Assembly: GCF_003054265.1 (NCBI RefSeq)
Contig: NZ_QBKT01000001.1
Span: 124,001-188,000 of the forward strand
Reading direction: 5' to 3'
Length of the DNA: 64,000 bases
From: Kordia periserrulae
Lineage (GTDB): Bacteria; Bacteroidota; Bacteroidia; Flavobacteriales; Flavobacteriaceae
The position numbers were made by a program, and so were the translations under genes. The notes under the pieces are model-generated. The model saw only the letters and a program-made list of their open reading frames with translations, ran no database searches and was not told the origin of the DNA. Each line of letters begins with the position of its first letter. Position 1 is the first letter of the stretch. Shown piece after piece: positions 52,815 to 60,906 of this stretch.

Positions 52815-53999
52815 ATGGCATTATTATCTGAAAGAGTTTTAAATATGTCTACTTCTGCTACGTTAGCAATGGCAGCGAAAGCACGAGAACTAAAAAATGA
52901 AGGAAAAAATATTATTGGGTTAAGTTTGGGTGAACCCGACTTTAACACACCCGATTTTATCAAAGAAGCTGCCATACAAGCCATCAATGACAACTACAAT
53001 AGTTACACGCCTGTAGATGGATATGCAGAATTGAAAGATGCTATTATTCAAAAATTTAAGCGAGATAATAACTTAACATACACGCCAAATCAGATTGTAG
53101 TTTCTACAGGAGCTAAACAATCGCTTGCAAACGTGGCAATGGTATTACTGAATGATGGTGACGAAGTCATTCTTCCTGCGCCTTTTTGGGTAAGTTATAG
53201 CGACATTGTAAAATTGGCAGAAGGAGTTCCAGTAGAAGTATCAACTTCAATTGAAACCGATTTCAAAATGACGCCTGAACAATTGGAAGCTGCCATTACA
53301 CCAAAAACAAAAATGATTTGGTTTAGCTCGCCGTGTAATCCAAGTGGTTCGGTATATAGTGAAGCAGAATTAAGAGCTTTAGCGGCTGTTTTAGAAAAAC
53401 ATCCAAATATATATGTGGTTTCTGATGAAATTTACGAACACATCAACTTTACAAGCGAGCATTTTAGCATTGCGCGAATTCCATCTATGTATGATCGTAC
53501 TATTACGGTAAATGGTGTTTCCAAAGCCTTTGCTATGACAGGTTGGCGAATTGGTTATATCGGTGGTCCTGAAAAAATAGCAAGAGCTTGTAATAAAATT
53601 CAAGGACAAATTACAAGTGGAGCCAATTGTATTGCGCAACGCGCTACCATTGCAGCTTTAGAAGCTTCAACAGATAAAATACAATACATGATAGACGAAT
53701 TCTTAAAACGTAGAGATATCGTTTTAGAATTGCTTCAAGAAATTGAAGGGTTCAATGTCAATGTTCCTGAAGGTGCTTTTTATGTATTTCCAGATATTTC
53801 CTCATTCTTTGGAAAAACCTTGCGTGGAAAAACAATCAACAATGCTACAGACTTCTCTACGTATCTGCTAGAAGAAGCTTTGGTAGCAACTGTAACGGGA
53901 GAAGCGTTTGGAAACCCAAATTGCATTCGAATTTCGTATGCCGCTTCCGAAGCAGAACTGCGTCAAGCAATACAACAAATAAAAGAAGCATTGCAATAA
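52815..53999 (+). CDS. Class I pyridoxal-phosphate aminotransferase (aspartate aminotransferase type)
   Basis: 394 residues, cytosolic. Typical fold-type-I sequence: GLSLGEPDFNTPDFI near the N-terminus, the PLP lysine K237 in NGVSKAFAMTGWRIGYIGG, substrate Arg near the end in NCIRISYA, and SSPCNPSGSVYS. It belongs to the 1-beta aspartate aminotransferase group found across Bacteroidota. Single gene with its own terminator and a divergent membrane-protein neighbour. Confidence 0.93.
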   Translation: MALLSERVLNMSTSATLAMAAKARELKNEGKNIIGLSLGEPDFNTPDFIKEAAIQAINDNYNSYTPVDGYAELKDAIIQKFKRDNNLTYTPNQIVVSTGAKQSLANVAMVLLNDGDEVILPAPFWVSYSDIVKLAEGVPVEVSTSIETDFKMTPEQLEAAITPKTKMIWFSSPCNPSGSVYSEAELRALAAVLEKHPNIYVVSDEIYEHINFTSEHFSIARIPSMYDRTITVNGVSKAFAMTGWRIGYIGGPEKIARACNKIQGQITSGANCIAQRATIAALEASTDKIQYMIDEFLKRRDIVLELLQEIEGFNVNVPEGAFYVFPDISSFFGKTLRGKTINNATDFSTYLLEEALVATVTGEAFGNPNCIRISYAASEAELRQAIQQIKEALQ

Positions 54000-54024
54000 A
54001 AGTATATTTCTGTAAGTAGAATCT

Positions 54025-54055
54025 AAAAGCTGTTTTTCTTTGAGAAACAGCTTTT
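54025..54055 (+). terminator. Terminator after the aminotransferase
   Basis: AAAAGCTGTTT pairs with AAACAGCTTTT around a 9-base loop, then a T run. It lies 25 bases past the stop codon. Confidence 0.8.
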
Positions 54056-54279
54056 TTTTGCCAACAAATAAGCAAAAAGCATCTAAAAAGTCTAAAGCGA
54101 AGCGTTTCTAACAATTCTAAAAACAAAAACCTTAAATCATTAAATTGAGCGAAGCGAAAGCAGAACATCTAAAAAGTCTAAAATTCCAAAGCGAAGCGTT
54201 TTTAACAATTCTAAAAACAAAAACCTTAAATCATTAAATTTTTGAATCCTTGAATGGAGCGAAGCGACAAAAATCAAAT

Positions 54280-54316
54280 GAGCCAAAAAATGTGTGATAA
54301 GTACATTTTTTGGCTC
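54280..54316. terminator. Long perfect hairpin after the octamer repeats
   Basis: GAGCCAAAAAATGT pairs perfectly with ACATTTTTTGGCTC (14 bp) around a 9-base loop. It lies just past the 3' end of the small membrane-protein gene on the minus strand. Confidence 0.65.
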
Positions 54317-54328
54317 GGTTGAGATTAA

Positions 54329-54673
54329 CTAAATAATATTAAGTATTAAAAGTGAAATTGTCAAAATAGCACCACTAAACATGATAATGGTGTTGGGAAA
54401 CTTTCGTTCGTAACGCCAAAAAAACTCTTTAATCCCAAAGAATAAAAAAGTATTGAAGGCATAAAAAATAACAATACAATACGTGAGATCAATTCCAAAG
54501 AGCGTCTTTGCTGGTGTTGCAGTATCAACAGTAATATCCATGTTGGTAAAAATCATAATTACCGTACTTGTTAGCAATATGACAGTAGCCAACCAACAGA
54601 ATTCCAAAAAATTAAACTTCTTTAGCATTCGTTCTCTAACTTTTGTTTCACGAAGTAAATTTCCAAAAAACAT
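54329..54673 (-). CDS. Small predicted membrane protein, unknown
   Basis: 114 residues with three hydrophobic helices (about 25-44, 62-81 and 95-113) and charged loops. I do not recognise a family. An internal ATG at 54628 is an equal start and would remove a polar N-terminus (MFFGNLLRETKVRER). Alone, between the hairpin at 54280 and a small TM-protein gene. Confidence 0.5.
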   Translation of the reverse strand: MFFGNLLRETKVRERMLKKFNFLEFCWLATVILLTSTVIMIFTNMDITVDTATPAKTLFGIDLTYCIVIFYAFNTFLFFGIKEFFWRYERKFPNTIIMFSGAILTISLLILNII

Positions 54674-54787
54674 CTAAAATTCAAAAGGGGTTTTTTCCCC
54701 TTTTTTGTTGGAAAACTCTGAGTGAACTAACGAAATTGCGACTAAAACTATACTTTTAAGTACTAAAATTTTTAACGAGCATAAAAA

Positions 54788-54815
54788 AACCGTTTCAATA
54801 CAATTTGAAACGGTT
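54788..54815 (-). terminator. Terminator after the small TM protein gene
   Basis: AACCGTTTCAA pairs perfectly with TTGAAACGGTT around a 6-base loop, with a T run on the minus strand. It lies 27 bases past the stop codon. Confidence 0.8.
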
Positions 54816-54841
54816 ATATATTATTTGATATGAAGTATCGT

Positions 54842-55099
54842 TTACAGAAAAGCAATTGCATATGCTAAGATGAAAACTGATACTTTTAAAATAGCTCCTG
54901 CAGCTGGCGTAAATCGATGTTGATTGGTACGTATGCGTTGCTTTAATCCAAATAAAGAGCTAGATTCTACATTGCGAAAGTTCTCTTTTGCTTTTTCTTT
55001 GTAGTTAGAAGTTAAAATACCTACATATCCTAAATCCTCTGTTCTTTCGATGGGTTCTGTGCGAACCAACATTGTGTGTGTTAAATTTGTTGTTGTCAT
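54842..55099 (-). CDS. Small protein with one C-terminal membrane helix, unknown
   Basis: 85 residues. A polar, mixed-charge stretch (MTTTNLTHTMLVRTEPIERTED and on, with RIRTNQHRFTPAAG) followed by one hydrophobic end (AILKVSVFILAYAIAFL). This is a tail-anchored layout. The ATG at 55099 is preferred to an in-frame one 15 codons upstream. No family recognised; likely a lineage-specific small gene. Own terminator. Confidence 0.55.
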   Translation of the reverse strand: MTTTNLTHTMLVRTEPIERTEDLGYVGILTSNYKEKAKENFRNVESSSLFGLKQRIRTNQHRFTPAAGAILKVSVFILAYAIAFL

Positions 55100-55205
55100 G
55101 ATGATTGTTTTTTTTTGATTGATACAAGTATGACGAAGCAACAACTATTTTGTTACACGTAGCTGTAAAAAAATTTGAAAAATTATTCTTTTAAAACTCT
55201 AGAAA

Positions 55206-56702
55206 CTAACGGTTTCGCCAGAAAATTGGCGTCAACAGGATTAAAACAGTAAACAATTCCAAGCGTCCAAGAAGCATTAAAAACGCACACCACCATTTTC
55301 CAAAAGAAGGTATGGAATTGTAATTTTCAAGCGGATTCAAATCGCCCAATGCGGGACCGACATTTCCCAAAGAAGAAGCTGCGCCACCAATGGCAGATTC
55401 AAAATCCAATCCTACAAATCCTAAAACCAACGCACCAATAATAAACAACAACATGTAAAGAATGAAGAATCCTAAGATATTGTACACAATATGTTCTGAA
55501 ACCGATTTGTTGTTGTATCGTACAGGAATAATCGCGCGTGGATGTAATGTTCGTTTAAATTCTAACAAGCCGTTTTTAATCATTAATAAATGCCGCACAA
55601 CTTTTACACCACCCGAAGTAGAACCTGCAGAACCACCAAGAAACATCAATCCGAAGAAGAAAATAGTTAAAAAGGTAGTCCAACTTGTAAAATCAGCGGT
55701 GACAAATCCTGTGGTCGTAATGACGGCGACGACAGAAAACAACGAATGTCGAAAGCCACTTTCCAATTCGCCATACACCATCGGATGATAGTCAGACGGT
55801 TGCACATTAGCCTGTGTATATACGATTACGGTTGCTATCAAGGTAAATACGATGACAAAAATTGCGTAGAACCGGAATTCTTCATCGCGAAATACTTTTT
55901 GTATTTTTCCTTTAAACGCGAAGTAACTCAACACAAAGTTGGTTCCTGCCAAAAACATAAAGAAAATGATGATATACTGAATCATCGGATTGTCGTTCCA
56001 ATACGCAATACTCGCATCTTTCGTAGAAAATCCTCCTGTTGACAAGGTACACAACGCGTGATTTATCGCATCAAAAAAGGACATTCCTGCGACTTGCAAT
56101 AAAATGGTTTCCGCTATGGTATATCCTACGTAAATCAGCCATAAACGCTTGGCTGTATCGGTAATTCGCGGATGCAATTTATCTGCACTTGGTCCTGGCG
56201 CTTCTGCAGCAAATAACTGCATTCCTCCTATTCCCAGTAATGGTAAAATAGCAATGGCTAACACAATAATTCCCATACCGCCAATCCAGTGTGTCATGCT
56301 TCGCCAAAAGAGAATACCTTCTGGCAAACCTTCAATTTTTTCTAAAATTGTGGCGCCAGTAGTAGTATAACCCGACATGGTTTCAAAAAAGGCATTGGTA
56401 AATTTCGGGATGGTTTTGGTAAATATGTACGGAAATGTTCCCGAAAGGGACATAAAAATCCAACCGAACGTCACGACAATATATCCTTCACGCTTTTTGA
56501 TTTCTTTTTTGTGGTCTTTGGTCGTCAACATAAAAAGCGCACCTGCAATAATGGTAACCAATCCTGCAAGAAAGAGTTTAAAAGTCACACCATCTTCATA
56601 CAGAAAACTGACCAAAGTAGCTAGTAGCATAAATCCGCCATTGCAAATCAACAGCAGTCCCATCAAATGAAATATGATTTTATAATTGACTTTCATTTTC
56701 AA
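55206..56702 (-). CDS. trkH: TrkH family potassium uptake protein
   Basis: K+-translocating membrane subunit, 498 residues, about ten helices with four pore-loop repeats. Selectivity-filter segments are visible as SGYTTTGATIL, CTLSTGGFSTKD, ITTTGFVTAD and AASSLGNVGPAL, the TTG/SGG-type filter of TrkH/KtrB. Starts three bases after the trkA stop; the two form the pump operon. Confidence 0.94.
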   Translation of the reverse strand: MKMKVNYKIIFHLMGLLLICNGGFMLLATLVSFLYEDGVTFKLFLAGLVTIIAGALFMLTTKDHKKEIKKREGYIVVTFGWIFMSLSGTFPYIFTKTIPKFTNAFFETMSGYTTTGATILEKIEGLPEGILFWRSMTHWIGGMGIIVLAIAILPLLGIGGMQLFAAEAPGPSADKLHPRITDTAKRLWLIYVGYTIAETILLQVAGMSFFDAINHALCTLSTGGFSTKDASIAYWNDNPMIQYIIIFFMFLAGTNFVLSYFAFKGKIQKVFRDEEFRFYAIFVIVFTLIATVIVYTQANVQPSDYHPMVYGELESGFRHSLFSVVAVITTTGFVTADFTSWTTFLTIFFFGLMFLGGSAGSTSGGVKVVRHLLMIKNGLLEFKRTLHPRAIIPVRYNNKSVSEHIVYNILGFFILYMLLFIIGALVLGFVGLDFESAIGGAASSLGNVGPALGDLNPLENYNSIPSFGKWWCAFLMLLGRLELFTVLILLTPIFWRNR

Positions 56703-56705
56703 TGC

Positions 56706-58055
56706 TTAAAGAAACATGCGTTCTACTTTATTGATGGATTGCGGCAAACTACAAACCACAATTCGGTCACCCGATTTGATATGGAAATCGCCCAAAGCAA
56801 TCAATCCTTCACCTTCACGAATTACGCCGCCAATAATAGCTGAGCGAGGAAAATCAAGGTCTTTTATTTTTTTATCGCATACGCGAGAGGTTGGTTTTAC
56901 AACAAATTCTAACAATTCTGCATTCAAGTTGTTTACACGCGTCATATCGACCACATCACCTTTACGAATGTGGCGAAATATATTGTTTGCTGCTAACAGT
57001 TTTTTATTGATAAGTGTATCTATTCCGATAGATTGAGAGAGTTGGAAATAATCCATATTTTCCACCAATGCAATGGTTTTTCGGATGTTTTTAGTTTTAG
57101 CAACCAAACACGACATGATATTGGTTTCGGAGTTTCCTGTCACCGCAATAAATGCATCCATATCGTATATTCCTTCTTCTTCTAGCAATTCCACATTGCG
57201 TCCGTCACCTTGAATAATCATGGCATTTGGCAATTCATCAGCTAGTTCAAAAGCTTTGTTTTTGTCTTTTTCGATTAATTTTACTTTGAAACGGTTTTTG
57301 CATAAATCTCTTGCCGTTTTATAACCGATATTACTTCCGCCGAGAATCATGACATTTTTAATATCTTCTCGTTGTTTTCCAATCAATTTATACAACTCTT
57401 CCACACCTTCTTTTGAGGTGATAAAATACACCTGATCGCCTTCTTTAAAAAGCGTATCTCCACGTGGAATGAGTGTATATTGCGTTCCAAATCGTTGAAT
57501 CGCAATCGGCACAAAGTGTAATTCTGGAAAAATCCGCGCGGCTTCTTTCACGCTTTTCCCCACAAAAGGTGCGGTACGTTGCAAAATGGTTCCTACCATA
57601 GTAAGCGCACCTTCTTCAAACTCGTAACTATCGTTAAAAGCCGATTGATCTAACAATAATTTTATCTCGGCAGCCGCTAATTTTTCAGGAGAAATCAACT
57701 CATCAATTCCCAAATCTGAAAATTGGAGTTCTTCCTGATAACTGATAAACTCTGTATTAGAAATTCTTGCGATGGTTCGCTTACAACCCAATTGTTTCGC
57801 AAGTACGCAAATGGTAATATTTGTAGTTTCGGAAGACGTTACTGTGATTACTAAATCAGCTGAAGAAACTCTCGCTTCTTTCAAAATACGAATAGAAGTT
57901 GCATCACCTTTAATCACACGAATATCTAAATGTGTATCCGCATAATCCAAATTCTCTTTGTTGCAATCTATTAGCGTTATATCTTGTGATTCGTAAGAAA
58001 GTAGTTTCGCTAAATGATATCCTACTTCACCAGCTCCCGCAATTATAATTTTCAT
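56706..58055 (-). CDS. trkA: Trk system potassium transporter TrkA
   Basis: Cytosolic regulator ring of the K+ transporter, 449 residues. Two RCK/KTN halves each start with a Rossmann NAD motif: IIIAGAGEVGYHLAKLL at the N-terminus and MILGGSNIGYKTARDLC at about 236; each is followed by a TrkA_C domain (YTLIPRGDTLFKEGDQVYFIT and GEGLIALGDFHIKSGDRIVVC). The promoter box 58081-58088 precedes it. Confidence 0.95.
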   Translation of the reverse strand: MKIIIAGAGEVGYHLAKLLSYESQDITLIDCNKENLDYADTHLDIRVIKGDATSIRILKEARVSSADLVITVTSSETTNITICVLAKQLGCKRTIARISNTEFISYQEELQFSDLGIDELISPEKLAAAEIKLLLDQSAFNDSYEFEEGALTMVGTILQRTAPFVGKSVKEAARIFPELHFVPIAIQRFGTQYTLIPRGDTLFKEGDQVYFITSKEGVEELYKLIGKQREDIKNVMILGGSNIGYKTARDLCKNRFKVKLIEKDKNKAFELADELPNAMIIQGDGRNVELLEEEGIYDMDAFIAVTGNSETNIMSCLVAKTKNIRKTIALVENMDYFQLSQSIGIDTLINKKLLAANNIFRHIRKGDVVDMTRVNNLNAELLEFVVKPTSRVCDKKIKDLDFPRSAIIGGVIREGEGLIALGDFHIKSGDRIVVCSLPQSINKVERMFL

Positions 58056-58080
58056 CGAGTTAACTTATTGAAAAAGTACA

Positions 58081-58088
58081 CAAATATA
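58081..58088 (-). promoter_or_regulatory. Candidate -7 promoter box for trkAH
   Basis: Minus-strand TATATTTG matches TAnnTTTG, 25 bases upstream of the trkA ATG. Confidence 0.45.
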
Positions 58089-58194
58089 AGGCAAAAAAGC
58101 GATTATTCACTAATACTTTTCATGTTGAATATCAGTTTTGTATATCTACCATAAATTATAGCCGTTGCAATACTACATTGACAATAGGATTGAG

Positions 58195-58202
58195 TATATT
58201 TG
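58195..58202 (+). promoter_or_regulatory. Candidate -7 promoter box for ubiE-porT
   Basis: TATATTTG matches TAnnTTTG, 14 bases before the ubiE ATG at 58217. Confidence 0.45.
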
Positions 58203-58216
58203 CCAAAATTTCCAAT

Positions 58217-58945
58217 ATGTCAAAAAATGTAACACCATACAAAGAGTCCAATCGTGGCAAGAAAGAGCAAGTTACAGAGATGTTTGATACCATTTCAGAG
58301 AATTACGACGGCCTAAATCGTGTGATTTCTTTTGGTATTGATGTAAAATGGAGAAAAAAAGTGGTAAAATTAGTTGGCGACACCAATCCAAAAAGCGTGT
58401 TAGACATTGCCACGGGAACAGCCGATTTAGCAATTAATCTTGTTAAAACTGGCGCTGAACGCATTGTTGGCCTAGATATTTCGCCAGGAATGTTGGAAGT
58501 CGGCAAGCAAAAAATCAAGAAAAAAGAGTTGCACGATAAAATTGAAATGGTGTTGGGCGATGGCGAAAAGTTACCTTTTGAAGACAATTCGTTTGATGCC
58601 ATAACCGTAGCATTTGGCGTGCGAAACTTTGAAAATTTAGAACAAGGCTTGCAGGAAATTTACAGAGTTTTAAAACCGAAAGGAATTTTTGTCGTGTTGG
58701 AAACTGCTGTTCCAACAAAAACGCCTTACAAACAGTTTTATCGTCTCTATTCAGGGAGAATCTTACCTGTGATTGGAAAGTTGTTTTCTAAAGACAATGC
58801 AGCGTACGGATATTTGTCAGAATCGGCAGCCGCTTTTCCTTTTGGAGAAAACTTCAACAATATTTTACGAAAAATTGGGTTTATAGATGTGAAAGATAAA
58901 CCACAAACGTTTGGTGTAGCGAGTATTTACACCGCAACAAAGTAG
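58217..58945 (+). CDS. ubiE: Demethylmenaquinone methyltransferase (MenG/UbiE)
   Basis: C-methylation step of menaquinone biosynthesis, 242 residues. Motif I VLDIATGTADLAI, then GLDISPGMLEVGKQK, DGEKLPFEDNSFDAITVAFGVRNFENL (the family signature), and YGYLSESAAAFPFGENF near the C-terminus. The quinone is the electron acceptor for Nqr (encoded at 32.9-39 kb). It is six bases from the porT gene, a conserved pair in Flavobacteriia. Confidence 0.95.
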   Translation: MSKNVTPYKESNRGKKEQVTEMFDTISENYDGLNRVISFGIDVKWRKKVVKLVGDTNPKSVLDIATGTADLAINLVKTGAERIVGLDISPGMLEVGKQKIKKKELHDKIEMVLGDGEKLPFEDNSFDAITVAFGVRNFENLEQGLQEIYRVLKPKGIFVVLETAVPTKTPYKQFYRLYSGRILPVIGKLFSKDNAAYGYLSESAAAFPFGENFNNILRKIGFIDVKDKPQTFGVASIYTATK

Positions 58946-58950
58946 ATTTT

Positions 58951-59670
58951 ATGAGGAAGATTTTGTTCATCATCTGTTGTATGTTTGCGTTTCAGTCTGC
59001 GCATTCTCAATTATTTAGCAAGAAAAAAGTACAAAACGATGCCAGTGGCGGAAACGGTCAAATAGACAATAATACGCTTACTTGGGGTTATTTTTTAGGA
59101 TTTAATAGTTACGATTTTAAATTTACCTACAATCAAAATCCAGATGCTATACAACTAAAACCGCAACTTGGCTTTAATGTAGGATTGGTGGGTGATGTAA
59201 AGTTGAATAATTATATGAATTTGCGCTTGGAGCCAGGAATTTACTTTACCACACGTAATATTGAATATCCAGAAAGTTACGGTTTGACAGATCCTGTGGA
59301 TAGATTGCGCGAAATAAAATCGAGTTATGTGCATATTCCGTTGTTATTAAAAATTGGCACAAAACGTATCAACAACTTTAAGCCGTTTATTGTGGGCGGA
59401 TTTTCTACCTCGATTAACTTATCGAGCAACGAAAAAAATCCTGATGACAATAGTAACAATCAGTTTCGAATGAAACAGCGAACGTTTTATTACGAATTAG
59501 GTTTTGGGGTTGATTTTTATTTGTACTACTTTAAATTTACACCTTCAATCCGCGGTGTTTTTGCGTTGAATGATGAATTGGTGCGTGACCGCGATCCAAA
59601 CAGTCCGTGGACGAGCAATATTCAAAAAATGCAAACGCGCGGAATTTTTATTAATTTTACGTTTCAATAG
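58951..59670 (+). CDS. porT: PorT family protein (T9SS-associated outer-membrane barrel)
   Basis: 239 residues. Signal peptide (ending QSAHSQ). Eight-stranded-type barrel with strands WGYFLGFNSYDFKFTY, LGFNVGLVGDVKLN, LRLEPGIYFTTRN, FVVG-like FKPFIVGGFSTSINL and the final GIFINFTFQ with a terminal aromatic. PorT (SprT in Flavobacterium) is an outer-membrane component needed for T9SS function and gliding. Coupled to ubiE with a five-base gap, as in many relatives. Confidence 0.84.
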   Translation: MRKILFIICCMFAFQSAHSQLFSKKKVQNDASGGNGQIDNNTLTWGYFLGFNSYDFKFTYNQNPDAIQLKPQLGFNVGLVGDVKLNNYMNLRLEPGIYFTTRNIEYPESYGLTDPVDRLREIKSSYVHIPLLLKIGTKRINNFKPFIVGGFSTSINLSSNEKNPDDNSNNQFRMKQRTFYYELGFGVDFYLYYFKFTPSIRGVFALNDELVRDRDPNSPWTSNIQKMQTRGIFINFTFQ

Positions 59671-59695
59671 CATCTCGACTGCGCTCGATGTGACA
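59671..59695. repeat. REP-like GC-rich word after porT
   Basis: CATCTCGACTGCGCTCGATG is an imperfect palindrome (TCGA arms around CTGCGC). Related TCGACT.CGCTC words are scattered in intergenic DNA of Flavobacteriia. It lies one base after the porT stop codon. Confidence 0.45.
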
Positions 59696-59706
59696 TATTA
59701 CTTCGC

Positions 59707-60135
59707 ATGAAAAAGTACCAACTTTTAATTGATAATGATTTAGAAGTCAGGATAGATCATATTGACCAATGGTTTACCTATAGTGGATTGCTAGAAGGAT
59801 TACCAACAAACAGGCTTAACACAATGATACTGGAACGAACGAAAGAGGAAGCTAAAGAACGCTTTCATTCAGATGCCGTCTATCTTATTGAGCCTACACA
59901 AACTCCTATTGAATATGAAGGTAGATATGTTTTTGGGAAACCGATGCAACTTCCTTCAATTACTTGTGTCTGTAGCGTTGCTAGTTCTGAAGTTTTCAGG
60001 AATAAAGAAATGCATGGCTCTCATTTAATAATTATTTGGCTTCAGGAAGATTATGCCTTTCCTATTGAAGAAACTATTATCGAAAAAATAAAAGAAATTC
60101 CTTTTCGCAAAATTTGTAAAGAATTTGAATATTGA
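59707..60135 (+). CDS. Hypothetical protein (142 aa)
   Basis: Cytosolic, no signal or membrane helix, acidic alpha/beta protein. Visible stretches: MKKYQLLIDNDLEVRIDHID, NTMILERTKEEAKERFHSDAVYLIEP, SITCVCSVAS and HLIIIWLQEDYAFPIEETIIEKIKEIPF. I do not recognise a family. It lies between porT and a converging RNA methyltransferase, with its stop one base from that gene's stop. Codon use looks like its neighbours. Confidence 0.6.
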   Translation: MKKYQLLIDNDLEVRIDHIDQWFTYSGLLEGLPTNRLNTMILERTKEEAKERFHSDAVYLIEPTQTPIEYEGRYVFGKPMQLPSITCVCSVASSEVFRNKEMHGSHLIIIWLQEDYAFPIEETIIEKIKEIPFRKICKEFEY

Positions 60136-60136
60136 T

Positions 60137-60868
60137 TTAAGTAAACTCCATACGTTTAAACTCATTCAACAAAATTCCGGTTGCCATCGCAACATTTAAA
60201 CTTTCGGTTTGTTGGAAGTCTCCGAAACGTGGAATCGCTATTTTTTCGGTGATGAATGTTGAAATTTCTTCAGAAACACCATTGGCTTCGTTGCCCATAA
60301 CGAGAATTCCATCTTTCGGCAAGTTAGTTTTGTACACATTAGTACCGTCCATAAAAGCACCGAAAATTGGCAAGTTGGTTTCTGATAAGTATGTTGATAA
60401 ATCTGTATAGACAACTTCTACACGTGTCAAAGAGCCCATGGTTGCTTGAATCACTTTCGGATTGTAGCAATCGACGGTAGTTTCTGAACATACGAGTTGT
60501 TTCACGCCAAACCAATCGCACAAACGAATGATGGTTCCTAAGTTTCCAGGATCGCGAATTGCATCAAGCACAACGATTAATCCTTTTTGTTGTGAAAAAG
60601 TTGCTTCATGAATTTTAAACAGCGCCAAGGCTTTGTTCGGTGTTTTTAAAAAGCTGACTTTTTTCAGTTCGGCTTCGGAAACCAACGTTGCGTCTACATT
60701 TTCTTCAAACAAAAATTCATCGGTTGTAAACAAAGTGTCCAATTCAAAACTAGAATCTAGAAACTCCTGAATCACCTTTTTTCCTTCTGCTACGAAAAGT
60801 CCGGTTGATTTTCGGTACTTTTTTTGATGTAGACTCGTTATTATCTTTATTTGTCTTTTGCTAATCAT
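60137..60868 (-). CDS. TrmH/SpoU family RNA 2'-O-methyltransferase
   Basis: 243 residues. N-terminal substrate-binding domain (about 1-85, IISxxxQKKYRKSTGLFVAEGKK style) and the SPOUT knot domain with VVLDAIRDPGNLGTIIRLCDWFG, GILVMGNEANGVSEEI (motif 2) and IPRFGDFQQTESLNVAMATGILL (motif 3). Targets rRNA or tRNA ribose; exact site unknown. Divergent from the TamL gene. Confidence 0.9.
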   Translation of the reverse strand: MISKRQIKIITSLHQKKYRKSTGLFVAEGKKVIQEFLDSSFELDTLFTTDEFLFEENVDATLVSEAELKKVSFLKTPNKALALFKIHEATFSQQKGLIVVLDAIRDPGNLGTIIRLCDWFGVKQLVCSETTVDCYNPKVIQATMGSLTRVEVVYTDLSTYLSETNLPIFGAFMDGTNVYKTNLPKDGILVMGNEANGVSEEISTFITEKIAIPRFGDFQQTESLNVAMATGILLNEFKRMEFT

Positions 60869-60878
60869 CCAAATAGTT

Positions 60879-60886
60879 TAATTTTG
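60879..60886 (+). promoter_or_regulatory. Candidate -7 promoter box for the TamL gene
   Basis: TAATTTTG matches TAnnTTTG, 20 bases upstream of the TTG start at 60907. Confidence 0.45.
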
Positions 60887-60906
60887 AATTTGTAAAACAC
60901 CTCTTA

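Larger units (their letters stand above)
54000..54328. repeat. Octamer-mosaic repeat block in a 329-base gap
   Basis: Besides two hairpins, the gap holds two copies of a unit. Copy 1 is 54080-54157 and copy 2 is 54166-54267; within them a 53-base core (54094-54146 and 54188-54240) is nearly identical. The beat is mostly 8 bases (for example CCTTAAAT, CATTAAAT, TTTTGAAT, CCTTGAAT), and GCGAAGCG words mark the ends and middle. No gene is present. Confidence 0.7.

Noticed and set aside
54842-55144. A RiPP-precursor reading of the small C-terminal membrane-helix protein
   Set aside because: It has no LNK..ISNF leader and no GG site; the hydrophobic end is a membrane helix, not a core.
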